NCBI RefSeq assembly: GCF_004295665.1
Contig: NZ_CP034759.1
Span: 310,001-374,000 of the forward strand
Direction: 5' to 3'
Source: Litorilituus sediminis
GTDB taxonomy: Bacteria > Pseudomonadota > Gammaproteobacteria > Enterobacterales > Alteromonadaceae
Length of the DNA stretch: 64,000 nucleotides
The first letter of the stretch is position 1. The number at the start of each line of letters is the position of its first letter. The translations under genes were made by a program, and so were the position numbers. Below are positions 1-7,898 of the stretch, piece by piece. The notes under the pieces were generated by a model. That model was not told the origin of the DNA. It ran no database searches and was given only the letters and a program-made list of their open reading frames with translations.

Positions 1-949
1 CACCGGACTGGGTGTCATGTGAGATTGACTCCATGGTTTGCGTTGTTTGTTGGAGTTGTACAACTTGTTTGTTAATTCCCGTTAAGGTTTTACTTAATTG
101 ATTGATAAAACGATTAAAGGCAATAGCAATATTGCCTATTTCGTCTTTTGGACTCTCGTCAAGGCGCTTGCTTAAATCGCCCTCACCATCGGCTATGACT
201 TCTAGTGCGGTACTCACTGTTCTTAAACGATTTGAAATCAACTTTCGAAACATGAAAAACAGTAAACCAATCGTCGCTAGCAATGCTAATATCATTAACA
301 TGGCGATAGATATATTAAGTGTTCTTGCGTCAGCAAGTTGCTCTTCGATTGGGACTTGAACTTCTAAAACACCTCGCACATCGTTTAGCTGCCAGTTATT
401 TTTAGGGGTATCAGGATGGGAGTTATGACAATTAACACACCCTTGCTGACTCATGGTATCAGCAACAGCCACCCTGACAATTTGTTTGCCATCAATTGTT
501 TGTGTTACAGCAAAAGTGTCATTCGGGGTTAGTTTTAGTGCTTGCCATGCTTGTTGAGCAAAGTCATCAAGTTGTCTGTTTGTTCTATTTGGAAAAGGAA
601 AGGGACTATAGAGCTTTAAGTTGATGATGCCTTTCTTATTAAATTCTTCGCTAAGTTCGTGAATAAAGGTCGCTGGCAGTGGTATTTTATCTTGTTGACC
701 TTTGTGTTGATAGTCAGGGCTAAGACCGCTTATAGGAATGACCTTTTTTATAATGTTTTGCGTGTAGTATCCTCTAATTGTTTTATATTGTTTTACTGTT
801 AATTCGGCAGAACGTATTGCCGATTCAATGGCATTATTTTTGGTAAGATTAGGCACATAATAGCTTAGTACAATGAAGATCAAGACAAAGATAATGATCA
901 AGGGAGTAAATAATCGGGTACTGAGTTTATCTTGAAAGGCAATGGCCAT
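1..949 (-). CDS. Methyl-accepting chemotaxis protein with DUF3365 heme-motif sensor (3' end outside window)
   Basis: The first 316 codons are visible and the frame runs off the left edge of the window, so the signalling domain is missing. The start is an ATG at 949 with AGGTGA just upstream. An N-terminal membrane segment (about residues 10-30) is followed by an extracytoplasmic region resembling DUF3365 (Tll0287-like). This contains CVNCHNSHP, a c-type heme CxxCH motif. A second membrane segment leads into a HAMP-like linker with ADGEGDLSKRLDESPKDEIG and the beginning of a coiled coil. In this architecture the C-terminus is normally an MCP signalling domain that acts on CheA/CheW. The gene is probably a redox- or gas-sensing chemoreceptor. 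The MCP part is inferred from the HAMP and helical start, since a HAMP-linked kinase or cyclase would begin the same way. Confidence 0.78.
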   Translation of the reverse strand, partial: MAIAFQDKLSTRLFTPLIIIFVLIFIVLSYYVPNLTKNNAIESAIRSAELTVKQYKTIRGYYTQNIIKKVIPISGLSPDYQHKGQQDKIPLPATFIHELSEEFNKKGIINLKLYSPFPFPNRTNRQLDDFAQQAWQALKLTPNDTFAVTQTIDGKQIVRVAVADTMSQQGCVNCHNSHPDTPKNNWQLNDVRGVLEVQVPIEEQLADARTLNISIAMLMILALLATIGLLFFMFRKLISNRLRTVSTALEVIADGEGDLSKRLDESPKDEIGNIAIAFNRFINQLSKTLTGINKQVVQLQQTTQTMESISHDTQSG

Positions 950-1295
950 AAATCACCTACCAACCTTAAAGGAGAAAAGTTTTAGGGGCTATGTTTAATT
1001 ATTGTAGTTCAGCATTAATGGATGTGCTTATGAGCAACATGAATTGCCTTGGTTAAAGAGTATCGAGCGCTAATATGAATAGAGTATCAGCTTTTATTTT
1101 CTTACAGCGATAGTCATACTCAGTGCTTGTTCAAGCTAGTCTAAAGAAGCAACAACAACTAGCGCAGATACTATAAAAAGATAGATAAATATAAGAAAAA
1201 TACCGACCCAAATGCTGGTAAAAGATATGCCTTAAGCATAGATAATGGCTATGCTTAGGGCATTAGTCTGAAGTGATTTACTACGTAGGCTACAG
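950..1295. other. Intergenic region with one long hairpin
   Basis: These 346 bp lie between the start of the chemoreceptor gene and the end of the DASS transporter gene. They hold the chemoreceptor leader, no convincing reading frame, and the long inverted repeat at 1227-1263 that is listed separately. Confidence 0.6.
1227..1263 (-). terminator. Hairpin downstream of the DASS transporter gene
   Basis: Arms of 15 bp (1227-1241 and 1249-1263) pair with a single G-T mismatch around a 7-nt loop. On the minus strand the hairpin is followed by ATATCTTTTA, a short weak U tract. It lies 33 bp past the transporter stop codon, so a terminator is the simplest reading. Confidence 0.5.
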
Positions 1296-2747
1296 TTACA
1301 GGTTAAAAACCATAGGCACAGTTGTTAACATCAATAAAGCAATAATGGCAATTGCGGCGATGTTAAGCCATAAGCCAGCCCTAGCCATATCTTTGATCCG
1401 TAATTCTCCAGAGCTAAATACGATGGCATTAGGTGGTGTGGCAACTGGCATCATAAAGGCGCAACTTGCTGCTAATGCGGCGGGAATGACTAGCATCATA
1501 GGACCGTCGGTTAAAGTTACTGCGATTGGGCCAAGTAAAGGTAAAAAGCTGGCAGCGGTTGCGGTATTGCTGGTGACTTCTGTTAAGAATAATATTGTTA
1601 TGGTAACTACCAGTATTGCAGCAATTACCGGGAAGGTTGACGTTGCTTCTAGTTGTGTAGCGATATAAGCGGCAAGGCCTGATTTTTTAATTAAGCTTGC
1701 TAAGGCTAAACCACCACCAAATAAGAGTAACACTCCCCAAGGTAATCTTTTGGTATCGTCCCAGGCTAAAATACGAATATCTTTTTTACTATCAACTGGC
1801 ACAACAAATAATAATAGCGCCACTAGCATAGCAATGCCGGTATCAGAAATCGCTAGCCCAGTTGCTTTGGCAATCAGGGGTCTAAATATCCAACCAAGTG
1901 CGGCAAAGGCAAAGAAAAATAACACTAATTTTTCCCCTTTACTCATTTGTCCTAACTCTTGCAATTTATTGTTGAACATAGTGTGGGTGTCGACCTGTTC
2001 ACCTGTATTCACTTGATAGCAGACCTTAGTTAAGATAAACCAGCAAAGTATTAATAATACTGTGGTTAATGGCACGCCGACAATCATCCATTGGGCAAAG
2101 CCAATTTCAATATCATAACTGTCTGCTAAGTAAGCCGCCATCAGGGCGTTAGGTGGTGTACCTATCAAGGTTGCTAAGCCACCTATGCTGGCAGAAAATG
2201 CAATGGCAAGTAGCATAGCTTTTGAAAAGCTTTCGTGATTATCGCCATGTTGCTTTTGTTTGACCATTTCAATAATGGATAAGGCAATGGGTAGCATCAT
2301 CACGGCTGTTGCCGTATTAGACATCCACATAGATAAAAATGCCGTGACTAACATCAGGCCACCAATTTGATGGCTTGGCTTGGTGCTCACTAATGACATG
2401 GCTTTTAAAGCTATACGTTTATGCAGATTCCATCTTTCCATGGCAATCGAGATAAAGAAACCGCCTAGAAATAGGAATATTAGCGGGTGTGCATAAGATG
2501 AGGTTGTCACCTTGATGGGGGCAATACCGACAATTGGCGCAACAATTAATGGTAAAAAGGCTGTCACAGATACCGGGGTGGCTTCAGAGATCCACCAAGT
2601 AGCCATCCATAGTGCTAAACCTAAAGTATGCCATGCTGTTACAGACATACCTTCAAAAAAAGGTGGCGTTAATAAGGTCATAAGCATTAAGGCTGGACCG
2701 AGTATTAACATAGGCAACGGGGTTGCTTTCTCTTGGGTGTTATTCAT
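1296..2747 (-). CDS. DASS (SLC13) family sodium/dicarboxylate symporter
   Basis: The product is a 483-residue polytopic inner-membrane protein of the divalent anion:sodium symporter family (SLC13, VcINDY type). Both halves carry the diagnostic Ser-Asn-Thr motif: SNTATAVMMLPIA at about 143 and SNTATAASFLPLLGP at about 393. Each is followed by a TPPNA stretch, which matches the inverted-repeat substrate and sodium site of VcINDY. Substrates in the family are succinate, fumarate, malate or citrate, and sulfate in some members. Succinate-type C4-dicarboxylates are favoured here because dctB/dctD-like genes and a porin are adjacent. The start has a strong ribosome site (GAGAGGAAAG). A sigma-54-type promoter lies 47 bp upstream, so expression probably depends on the DctD-like activator. 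Confidence 0.88.
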   Translation of the reverse strand: MNNTQEKATPLPMLILGPALMLMTLLTPPFFEGMSVTAWHTLGLALWMATWWISEATPVSVTAFLPLIVAPIVGIAPIKVTTSSYAHPLIFLFLGGFFISIAMERWNLHKRIALKAMSLVSTKPSHQIGGLMLVTAFLSMWMSNTATAVMMLPIALSIIEMVKQKQHGDNHESFSKAMLLAIAFSASIGGLATLIGTPPNALMAAYLADSYDIEIGFAQWMIVGVPLTTVLLILCWFILTKVCYQVNTGEQVDTHTMFNNKLQELGQMSKGEKLVLFFFAFAALGWIFRPLIAKATGLAISDTGIAMLVALLLFVVPVDSKKDIRILAWDDTKRLPWGVLLLFGGGLALASLIKKSGLAAYIATQLEATSTFPVIAAILVVTITILFLTEVTSNTATAASFLPLLGPIAVTLTDGPMMLVIPAALAASCAFMMPVATPPNAIVFSSGELRIKDMARAGLWLNIAAIAIIALLMLTTVPMVFNL

Positions 2748-2793
2748 AACTTTCCTCTCATATTATTTTTTATAATCGTTTTAAGGTCTCAAT

Positions 2794-2809
2794 AGCAAAG
2801 TCATTGCCA
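2794..2809 (-). promoter_or_regulatory. Sigma-54 (-24/-12) promoter of the DASS transporter gene
   Basis: On the minus strand the sequence reads TGGCAATGACTTTGCT, compared with the consensus TGGCACGNNNNTTGCW. The GG and GC doublets are exactly 12 bp apart. The predicted transcript start is near 2783, giving a leader of about 36 nt before the ATG at 2747. Confidence 0.75.
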
Positions 2810-2878
2810 TGTTTTTATCTTATTGTTTTGTAGGGTAATTATTGTTTTGTTGTGTATTGTTTTGCCTGTTTTAGTATT

Positions 2879-2920
2879 GGAAACCACCCATAAAAAAAAT
2901 CAGATGTGTGGGAAACCACC
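2879..2920. repeat. Pair of GGAAACCACC direct repeats, candidate activator sites
   Basis: GGAAACCACC occurs at 2879-2888 and again at 2911-2920, 32 bp apart, close to three helical turns. A partial inverted copy (GGTGGTTTT) lies at 3136-3144. The position upstream of two sigma-54 promoters suggests binding sites for the DctD-like activator, though another regulator is possible. Confidence 0.4.
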
Positions 2921-3094
2921 TGTAATAGCATTTGTATTAATTGTTATGACCAAGTGTTTTGAACGCATCTGAGTAATGTCGCTTTGGCTTAGTTTATATC
3001 GCTATAACCTTAGGAAATTTACACAGAGTGAGGCAGGGCGCTGTTGCTTGGTATTGTTCATTATGGGGGGATTTCTATACACAACTTATGCGCT

Positions 3095-3116
3095 TTCGGG
3101 TGAAATTTCCCCCGAA
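3095..3116. promoter_or_regulatory. 22-bp palindrome, candidate enhancer site
   Basis: The two 11-bp halves TTCGGGTGAAA and TTTCCCCCGAA are complementary at 10 of 11 positions. The site lies 85 bp upstream of the porin sigma-54 promoter, a usual distance for NtrC-family enhancers. A related half-site, GGGGAAATT, is at 3192-3200. Confidence 0.45.
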
Positions 3117-3198
3117 TGGTAATTTTAGTAGTGAGGTGGTTTTTATTTAACCTTATGTTTGTAAAGCATTTATTGTGTTTTATTTCTGTTTGGGGAAA

Positions 3199-3215
3199 TT
3201 GGCCTAAACATTGCG
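3199..3215 (+). promoter_or_regulatory. Sigma-54 (-24/-12) promoter of the porin gene
   Basis: TTGGCCTAAACATTGCG has the GG (3201-3202) and GC (3213-3214) doublets exactly 12 bp apart and the TTGC box intact. The transcript would start near 3226, about 70 nt before the porin ATG. Confidence 0.68.
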
Positions 3216-3296
3216 ATAACAGAGATAAAGCTAAGCATTAGCGTGCTGTGGCTTACATAAAAAATATAAAAACTTCTTAATATAAAGGGGAAAACG

Positions 3297-4340
3297 ATGA
3301 AGCATGTTCACACTGTCCAAACAAGTAAAACACTATTGTTAACGACACTCATACTAGCGAGTGCTAGTGCCAAGGCAACACAGGCGGAAAGTTCCTTCTA
3401 TGGCTCATTACGTTTAGGGGCTGACTACGTTGATAGCGGCACAGCAGATGATGCGGTTAACGGGCGAGACTACTTAAGCCGTGTCGGCGTAAAAGCAAGT
3501 ATTCAACTTGCTGAGAATATTACTGGTATAGGTAAAGTGGAATACGGCTTACGTGGTGATGATGGGGTAAATTTTAATCAAAATCAAAAGGCCGGTATGC
3601 GCCAGATATATGTTGGTTTAAAAGGTGATTTTGGTACAGTGACTTACGGCTCGCAAACCATTATATGGCATCAATATGTGCGAAGTGCCTATTTTTCTGA
3701 TGCCTTAGATTCATTGCGCCAAGGGGCAATTCGTGATGATGATATGCTGCAATGGCAAAAAACTTACCATAATTGGAAGTTTGGCGCTGCTATTCAAACT
3801 GAGCAGCAAGATGGTGACTCGATTGATCAATACCAGTTAGCAGCACAATACCAAGCTCATGGTTTAAAACTTCAAGCAGCATTAGCAGCAGATCAGCAAG
3901 GAGAGAATACAGGTAATTTATATGGTGTAAGAGCTTGGTACGATATTTCAGACTCATTGACTGTGTCTGCTTTTTATCATTTAGCGGAGGACGATTTTGA
4001 TATTTATAAAGGCAATTCATCTGGCAATGTCCGCTTAGTATCAGCCAAAGAGTCAGGGAAAGTGGGTGGTGTTACCTCATGTACCGATGAAGAACGCTCA
4101 ACAGCAGGGCTATATGGTAAGTGGCGCCAGGGAGATAACCAGGTACATGCACGTTATGCCGTGAATGCTTGTGAAGTAAAAGGGGATGTCAGCTCAATCA
4201 AAGTGGAGTATATCCGCTACTTTTCAAAGAAATTCCGACTTTGGGCATCCTTTGAACAGCTAGATAATGATACGACACGTTTACCTTCAACGGGGGAAAA
4301 TATGTCAGAGCTGCAATTAGGGGCAAGGTTTGATTTTTAA
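3297..4340 (+). CDS. Outer-membrane general porin (OmpC/OmpF-like, Gram-negative porin family)
   Basis: The 347-residue product begins with a signal peptide (a hydrophobic TLLLTTLILASASA segment, with cleavage expected near ATQA-ESSFYG around residue 30). The mature part shows alternating beta-barrel strands typical of gammaproteobacterial porins, including GSLRLGADYV, GIGKVEYGLR, MRQIYVGLKGDFG and TVTYGSQ. It ends in LQLGARFDF with the terminal phenylalanine needed by the BAM complex. A ribosome site (AAGGGG) precedes the ATG. The gene is divergent from the DASS transporter and upstream of dctB/dctD. Together with its sigma-54 promoter this suggests that it passes dicarboxylates across the outer membrane. 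The substrate is inference; the porin assignment is secure. Confidence 0.85.
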   Translation: MKHVHTVQTSKTLLLTTLILASASAKATQAESSFYGSLRLGADYVDSGTADDAVNGRDYLSRVGVKASIQLAENITGIGKVEYGLRGDDGVNFNQNQKAGMRQIYVGLKGDFGTVTYGSQTIIWHQYVRSAYFSDALDSLRQGAIRDDDMLQWQKTYHNWKFGAAIQTEQQDGDSIDQYQLAAQYQAHGLKLQAALAADQQGENTGNLYGVRAWYDISDSLTVSAFYHLAEDDFDIYKGNSSGNVRLVSAKESGKVGGVTSCTDEERSTAGLYGKWRQGDNQVHARYAVNACEVKGDVSSIKVEYIRYFSKKFRLWASFEQLDNDTTRLPSTGENMSELQLGARFDF

Positions 4341-4531
4341 ATTGATGCTAAGACTTGCTAATCTGCAATAAAAACAGCTGACAAAGAGCAACACTCGGTG
4401 TGAATTAGTCTAGTATTTGATATGAAACAAAGTATTAGCACAATGTTTAAGTCAGTAATGTTTTATAGTGAATAATATAAAATAATTATCGTTGAATAAG
4501 CAAATAGTGAATTCAATTGGTATCACAGCTT

Positions 4532-4557
4532 AACCCTGCTATTGCAGGGTTTGTTTT
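4532..4557 (+). terminator. Rho-independent terminator between porin and dctB
   Basis: AACCCTGC (4532-4539), loop TATT and GCAGGGTT (4544-4551) form a perfect 8-bp stem, followed by TGTTTT. It ends only about 20 bp before the dctB start, so dctB transcription from the porin side would need read-through or a promoter downstream of the porin. Confidence 0.7.
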
Positions 4558-4578
4558 ATCAGGATTAGGTAAATTTTT

Positions 4579-6420
4579 TTGGCTTTTAACAGTAAATCGA
4601 CGAATAAAAATTACATTTTATCCACTTTGGTGGTGATTGGCTTATTGCTAGCCATTGAACTCACTCAGGTGATTGGTTTACGTCATGCGTATCAGCAAAT
4701 GCACCAGCAATCAAGCCAACAGCTTGCCAGTTTAGTTAGCTATATAGAGAATATACTGGGTCGCTTTGAAAAAATTCCTGAGGTGTTATCGAAACACCCG
4801 TTATTAGCGCAAGTGCTAACTTCACCTGATGATCAAAGTAATGTTATCAGGTTAAATCAGCTCTTAGCTGAAATTCGCACTATGACACAAGCATCTGATA
4901 TTTACCTTATTAATAGCGCGGGCATTACGGTTTCAGCGAGTAATTATCAACTGGATACCTCGTTTATTGGTATGGACTTTACCTTTAGACCTTACTTTCA
5001 GCAGGCAATGCAAGGAGGGTTATCTCGCTATTATGCGGTGGGTTTAAGTAGCGCCAAGCGAGGGTTTTATTATGCTTACCCAGTTATTGCACAAGGTGAC
5101 ATTGTTGGCGTGATAGCGTTAAAAATTAGTATTGCGCAAATTGAACAGCAGTATAAAAAAACACTATTAACCGATAGTTTTAATTTCTTAATTGTTGCCC
5201 CCGATGATGTGGTTTTTATTTCAGATAGAGAGGAGTGGCGCTTAAAAACGATTGGTGAGTTATCAGCGAGTAAACGGGCAAAAATCATTGCCGCTAAGCG
5301 ATACACAGACAAGAGTATCACAGCCCTTAATGTCTCCGATATCTCTAACCACTATTTGCCTAAAGGGCTGGACAGTAAATTATTGCAAATATCGTCAAAA
5401 CATAAGCAAGAGCAGGTTTTTGCTATGCAAACATTGATGAAAGCCGCGAATTGGCAAGTGCATTTGTGGAGCTCTTTAGCCCCGATTAAAAAGCAACGAG
5501 CCTTGCTGATTATATTGAGTGCTTGCGGTTATTTATTGGTGGTGTTTTTACTGTTATTTGCCAACGAAAGGCTAAAGAATGCAAGAAGGTTGAAGCAATC
5601 TCAACAGCTGCTCGAGCAAAAAGTAAAAGAGCGTACCGCGGACTTAAGTGCAAGTAATGTTAAGTTGCTTGAAGAAATAGCCCAGCGTAAGCAAGCGCAA
5701 ACGCAAGTTGAAAAAATGCAAGAAGAGTTAATTCAGTCTGAAAAACTGGCTGTGATTGGTAGTATGTCTGCTGGTATTAACCATGAAATTAATCAGCCGT
5801 TAACGGCGCTACGTAGCTATTCTGAAAATGCTCTTGCTTATCAAGAGCGCAATATGACAGATAAAGTAAAGAAGAACTTAACCCTTATTGTTGGCTTAGT
5901 TGATCGCTTAAGTGATATTGTCAGTCAATTTAACAGTTTTTCTAAAAAAAGTACCGGGGTTGCTAGTTTAGTGAATGTGCACGCTAGCATTATGGCTGCA
6001 CTAAGTATTGTTAAGCATCAAGCAAAAACTGCTTCGGTAAAGCTTACCCTAGCGCCTTGCTCAGAAGAGTTGCATATATTTGGTGATGCCGTGCGTTTTG
6101 AGCAAGTGTTGGTTAACCTATTAAGTAATGCCATTCAAGCACTTAGTGAGCAAGAAGACAAGCAAGTAACCATTTCCACCTATGAGAATAACGCATTAGT
6201 TTTTATTGAAATTAGAGATAATGGTCCTGGCATTTTAGCTGATAATATCGATCGAATCTTTGAAGCATTTTTTACCACCAAAGAGAACTTTGGTTTAGGG
6301 CTTGGTTTATCAATATCACACCGTATTATTGAGTCAATGCAAGGGCAGCTCAAAGTGAGTAATCATCAAGAAGGTGGTGCAGTGTTTACCATTAGCCTAC
6401 CAATTAAGCAGGTTTTGTAA
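4579..6420 (+). CDS. dctB: C4-dicarboxylate sensor histidine kinase DctB
   Basis: The protein has 613 residues. TM1 (about 12-32) and TM2 (about 307-328) flank a periplasmic double-PAS-like sensor. That sensor includes FRPYFQQAM (136-144) and RGFYYAYPV (161-169), which resemble the ligand-contacting segments of rhizobial DctB. A coiled coil (about 335-390) leads to the HisKA box GSMSAGINHEINQPLTAL with H402. The HATPase part has the N box VNLLSNAIQAL, the G1 box DNGPGI and the G2 box GLGLGLSI. The start is a TTG at 4579, because a stop codon lies just upstream in frame and TM1 follows at once; AGG sits 9 nt before it. DctB kinases sense succinate, fumarate or malate and phosphorylate DctD, which is encoded 9 bp downstream. 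Confidence 0.88.
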   Translation: MAFNSKSTNKNYILSTLVVIGLLLAIELTQVIGLRHAYQQMHQQSSQQLASLVSYIENILGRFEKIPEVLSKHPLLAQVLTSPDDQSNVIRLNQLLAEIRTMTQASDIYLINSAGITVSASNYQLDTSFIGMDFTFRPYFQQAMQGGLSRYYAVGLSSAKRGFYYAYPVIAQGDIVGVIALKISIAQIEQQYKKTLLTDSFNFLIVAPDDVVFISDREEWRLKTIGELSASKRAKIIAAKRYTDKSITALNVSDISNHYLPKGLDSKLLQISSKHKQEQVFAMQTLMKAANWQVHLWSSLAPIKKQRALLIILSACGYLLVVFLLLFANERLKNARRLKQSQQLLEQKVKERTADLSASNVKLLEEIAQRKQAQTQVEKMQEELIQSEKLAVIGSMSAGINHEINQPLTALRSYSENALAYQERNMTDKVKKNLTLIVGLVDRLSDIVSQFNSFSKKSTGVASLVNVHASIMAALSIVKHQAKTASVKLTLAPCSEELHIFGDAVRFEQVLVNLLSNAIQALSEQEDKQVTISTYENNALVFIEIRDNGPGILADNIDRIFEAFFTTKENFGLGLGLSISHRIIESMQGQLKVSNHQEGGAVFTISLPIKQVL

Positions 6421-6429
6421 GGAAGTATT

Positions 6430-7794
6430 ATGGATACAGTTAGTTTAGGCCATGTTTTTGTCATTGATGATGAAGAACATATTCGCAGCGCAATTGAGCA
6501 GGTCTTTGAGTTACAGGGCTTTTCAATACAGAGCTTTTCAGACGGCACTGAGCTATTGAGTCAGCTTAGTAATACTTGGCCTGGCGTTATTATTAGCGAT
6601 ATTAATATGCCTAAAAAAGATGGTCATCAATTAATGGAGGAAATCAAAGCCATTGATGCTGACATACCAACCATTTTATTAACTGGCTTTGGCGATATAT
6701 CTATGGCGGTAAAGGCAATGCGTAATGGCGCATATGACTTTATTGAAAAGCCTTTTAATAATGAGCACTTAGTCGATACGGTAAAAAGAGCACTCGATAA
6801 ACGTACTTTAGTGCTTGAAAACCGTCAGCTGAAAAAAGAGGTAGAGACTCATTGCTTACCTGGCCCTAGAATTTTGGGTAATTCACCTAAGATAGTACAG
6901 ATGCGCAATATTCTTAATCAAGTGATGGATGCACCAGCAGATATTATGATTGATGGTGAAACCGGTACAGGTAAAGAGTTAGTGGCACGCTATTTACATG
7001 ATCATAGTATACGCCGAGATAAAAATTTTGTTGCGCTAAATTGTGGCGCGATACCTGAAAATATCATTGAAAGTGAACTTTTTGGTGCAGAGCCGGGCGC
7101 TTATACCGGTGCTGATAAAAAGCGTATTGGTAAATTTGAATATGCCAATGGCGGGACTTTATTTCTTGATGAGATTGAAAGTACCCCCATGGCGTTACAG
7201 GTGAAATTACTCAGAGTGCTTGAAGAGCGAAAAGTTGTTCGTTTAGGTGCGAATGAGGGCATTAATCTTGATATTAGAGTGATTGCGGCAACGAAAGTAA
7301 ATTTACTCGAACTCTGTGAGCAGGGGCTATTTCGCGAAGATTTATATTACCGGTTAAACCTAGTGAAGGTTGATATACCGCCACTGAGAGAACGTATTGA
7401 AGATGTTCCCTTGCTTTTTTTACACTTTACTCGAGTTGCCTCGGCGCGCTATAAAAAAGAGCTGATCCCGTTATCACAAGAGCATAAGGCGCAATTATTA
7501 AGCTATGAATGGCCTGGTAATGTCCGAGAGTTACGTAATTTAGCTGAGCGTTATGTGCTACTAGGAGAAGCGGCAGCGTTTAACTTAAACACTACTATGT
7601 GTGCCAGTACCATGCACGTTAGTATGGGGCTGACCCAAAGAGTTGAATTTTTTGAAAAATTCTTAATTGAAGAAGCATTAGCCAACAATGAAGGCTGCAT
7701 TAAAGATACAATGGCTGAGCTTAAGCTGGCGAGAAAAACCCTCTATGACAAAATGAAAAAGTACCAGTTAGAGCGCAAGACATATCAAGAGTAA
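6430..7794 (+). CDS. dctD: Sigma-54-dependent response regulator DctD
   Basis: This 454-residue NtrC-family activator has a receiver domain with the acidic pocket DDEE (13-16), phospho-acceptor D57 in ISDINMP and the switch lysine in IEKPF. The AAA+ domain has Walker A GETGTGKE (176-183) and Walker B TLFLDEIE. The sigma-54 contact loop reads GAYTGA (223-228) instead of the usual GAFTGA. A Fis-type helix-turn-helix is at the C-terminus (about 410-448). It is translated from an ATG with GGAAG upstream, just after dctB. Phosphorylated DctD should open the -24/-12 promoters seen in front of the neighbouring symporter and porin genes. The Phe-to-Tyr change is conservative and probably functional. 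Confidence 0.9.
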   Translation: MDTVSLGHVFVIDDEEHIRSAIEQVFELQGFSIQSFSDGTELLSQLSNTWPGVIISDINMPKKDGHQLMEEIKAIDADIPTILLTGFGDISMAVKAMRNGAYDFIEKPFNNEHLVDTVKRALDKRTLVLENRQLKKEVETHCLPGPRILGNSPKIVQMRNILNQVMDAPADIMIDGETGTGKELVARYLHDHSIRRDKNFVALNCGAIPENIIESELFGAEPGAYTGADKKRIGKFEYANGGTLFLDEIESTPMALQVKLLRVLEERKVVRLGANEGINLDIRVIAATKVNLLELCEQGLFREDLYYRLNLVKVDIPPLRERIEDVPLLFLHFTRVASARYKKELIPLSQEHKAQLLSYEWPGNVRELRNLAERYVLLGEAAAFNLNTTMCASTMHVSMGLTQRVEFFEKFLIEEALANNEGCIKDTMAELKLARKTLYDKMKKYQLERKTYQE

Positions 7795-7829
7795 AGGCTT
7801 GATAGCTACACGTACCAGAACTAACGATT

Positions 7830-7866
7830 AAGAGCCTGCCAAGTCATTTGTTAGGCTCTTTATCTT
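7830..7866. terminator. Putative terminator between dctD and sbcB
   Basis: AAGAGCCT (7830-7837) pairs with AGGCTCTT (7853-7860) around a 15-nt loop, followed by TATCTTT. It lies between convergent genes and may serve both, though the U tract is weak. Confidence 0.5.
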
Positions 7867-7898
7867 TGATATTGTTGGAGGACTTGAGACTACTGACA

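Larger units (their letters stand above)
2748..3296. promoter_or_regulatory. Divergent control region between DASS transporter and porin
   Basis: This 549-bp gap has no gene. It contains a sigma-54-type promoter facing each flanking gene, two direct GGAAACCACC repeats plus an inverted partial copy, and a near-perfect 22-bp palindrome. It reads as a shared enhancer region for an NtrC-family activator. Individual sites are listed separately. Confidence 0.65.

Noticed and set aside
1273-1668. 131-codon open frame on the plus strand
   Set aside because: It is antisense to the well-supported DASS transporter and reflects its codon bias.
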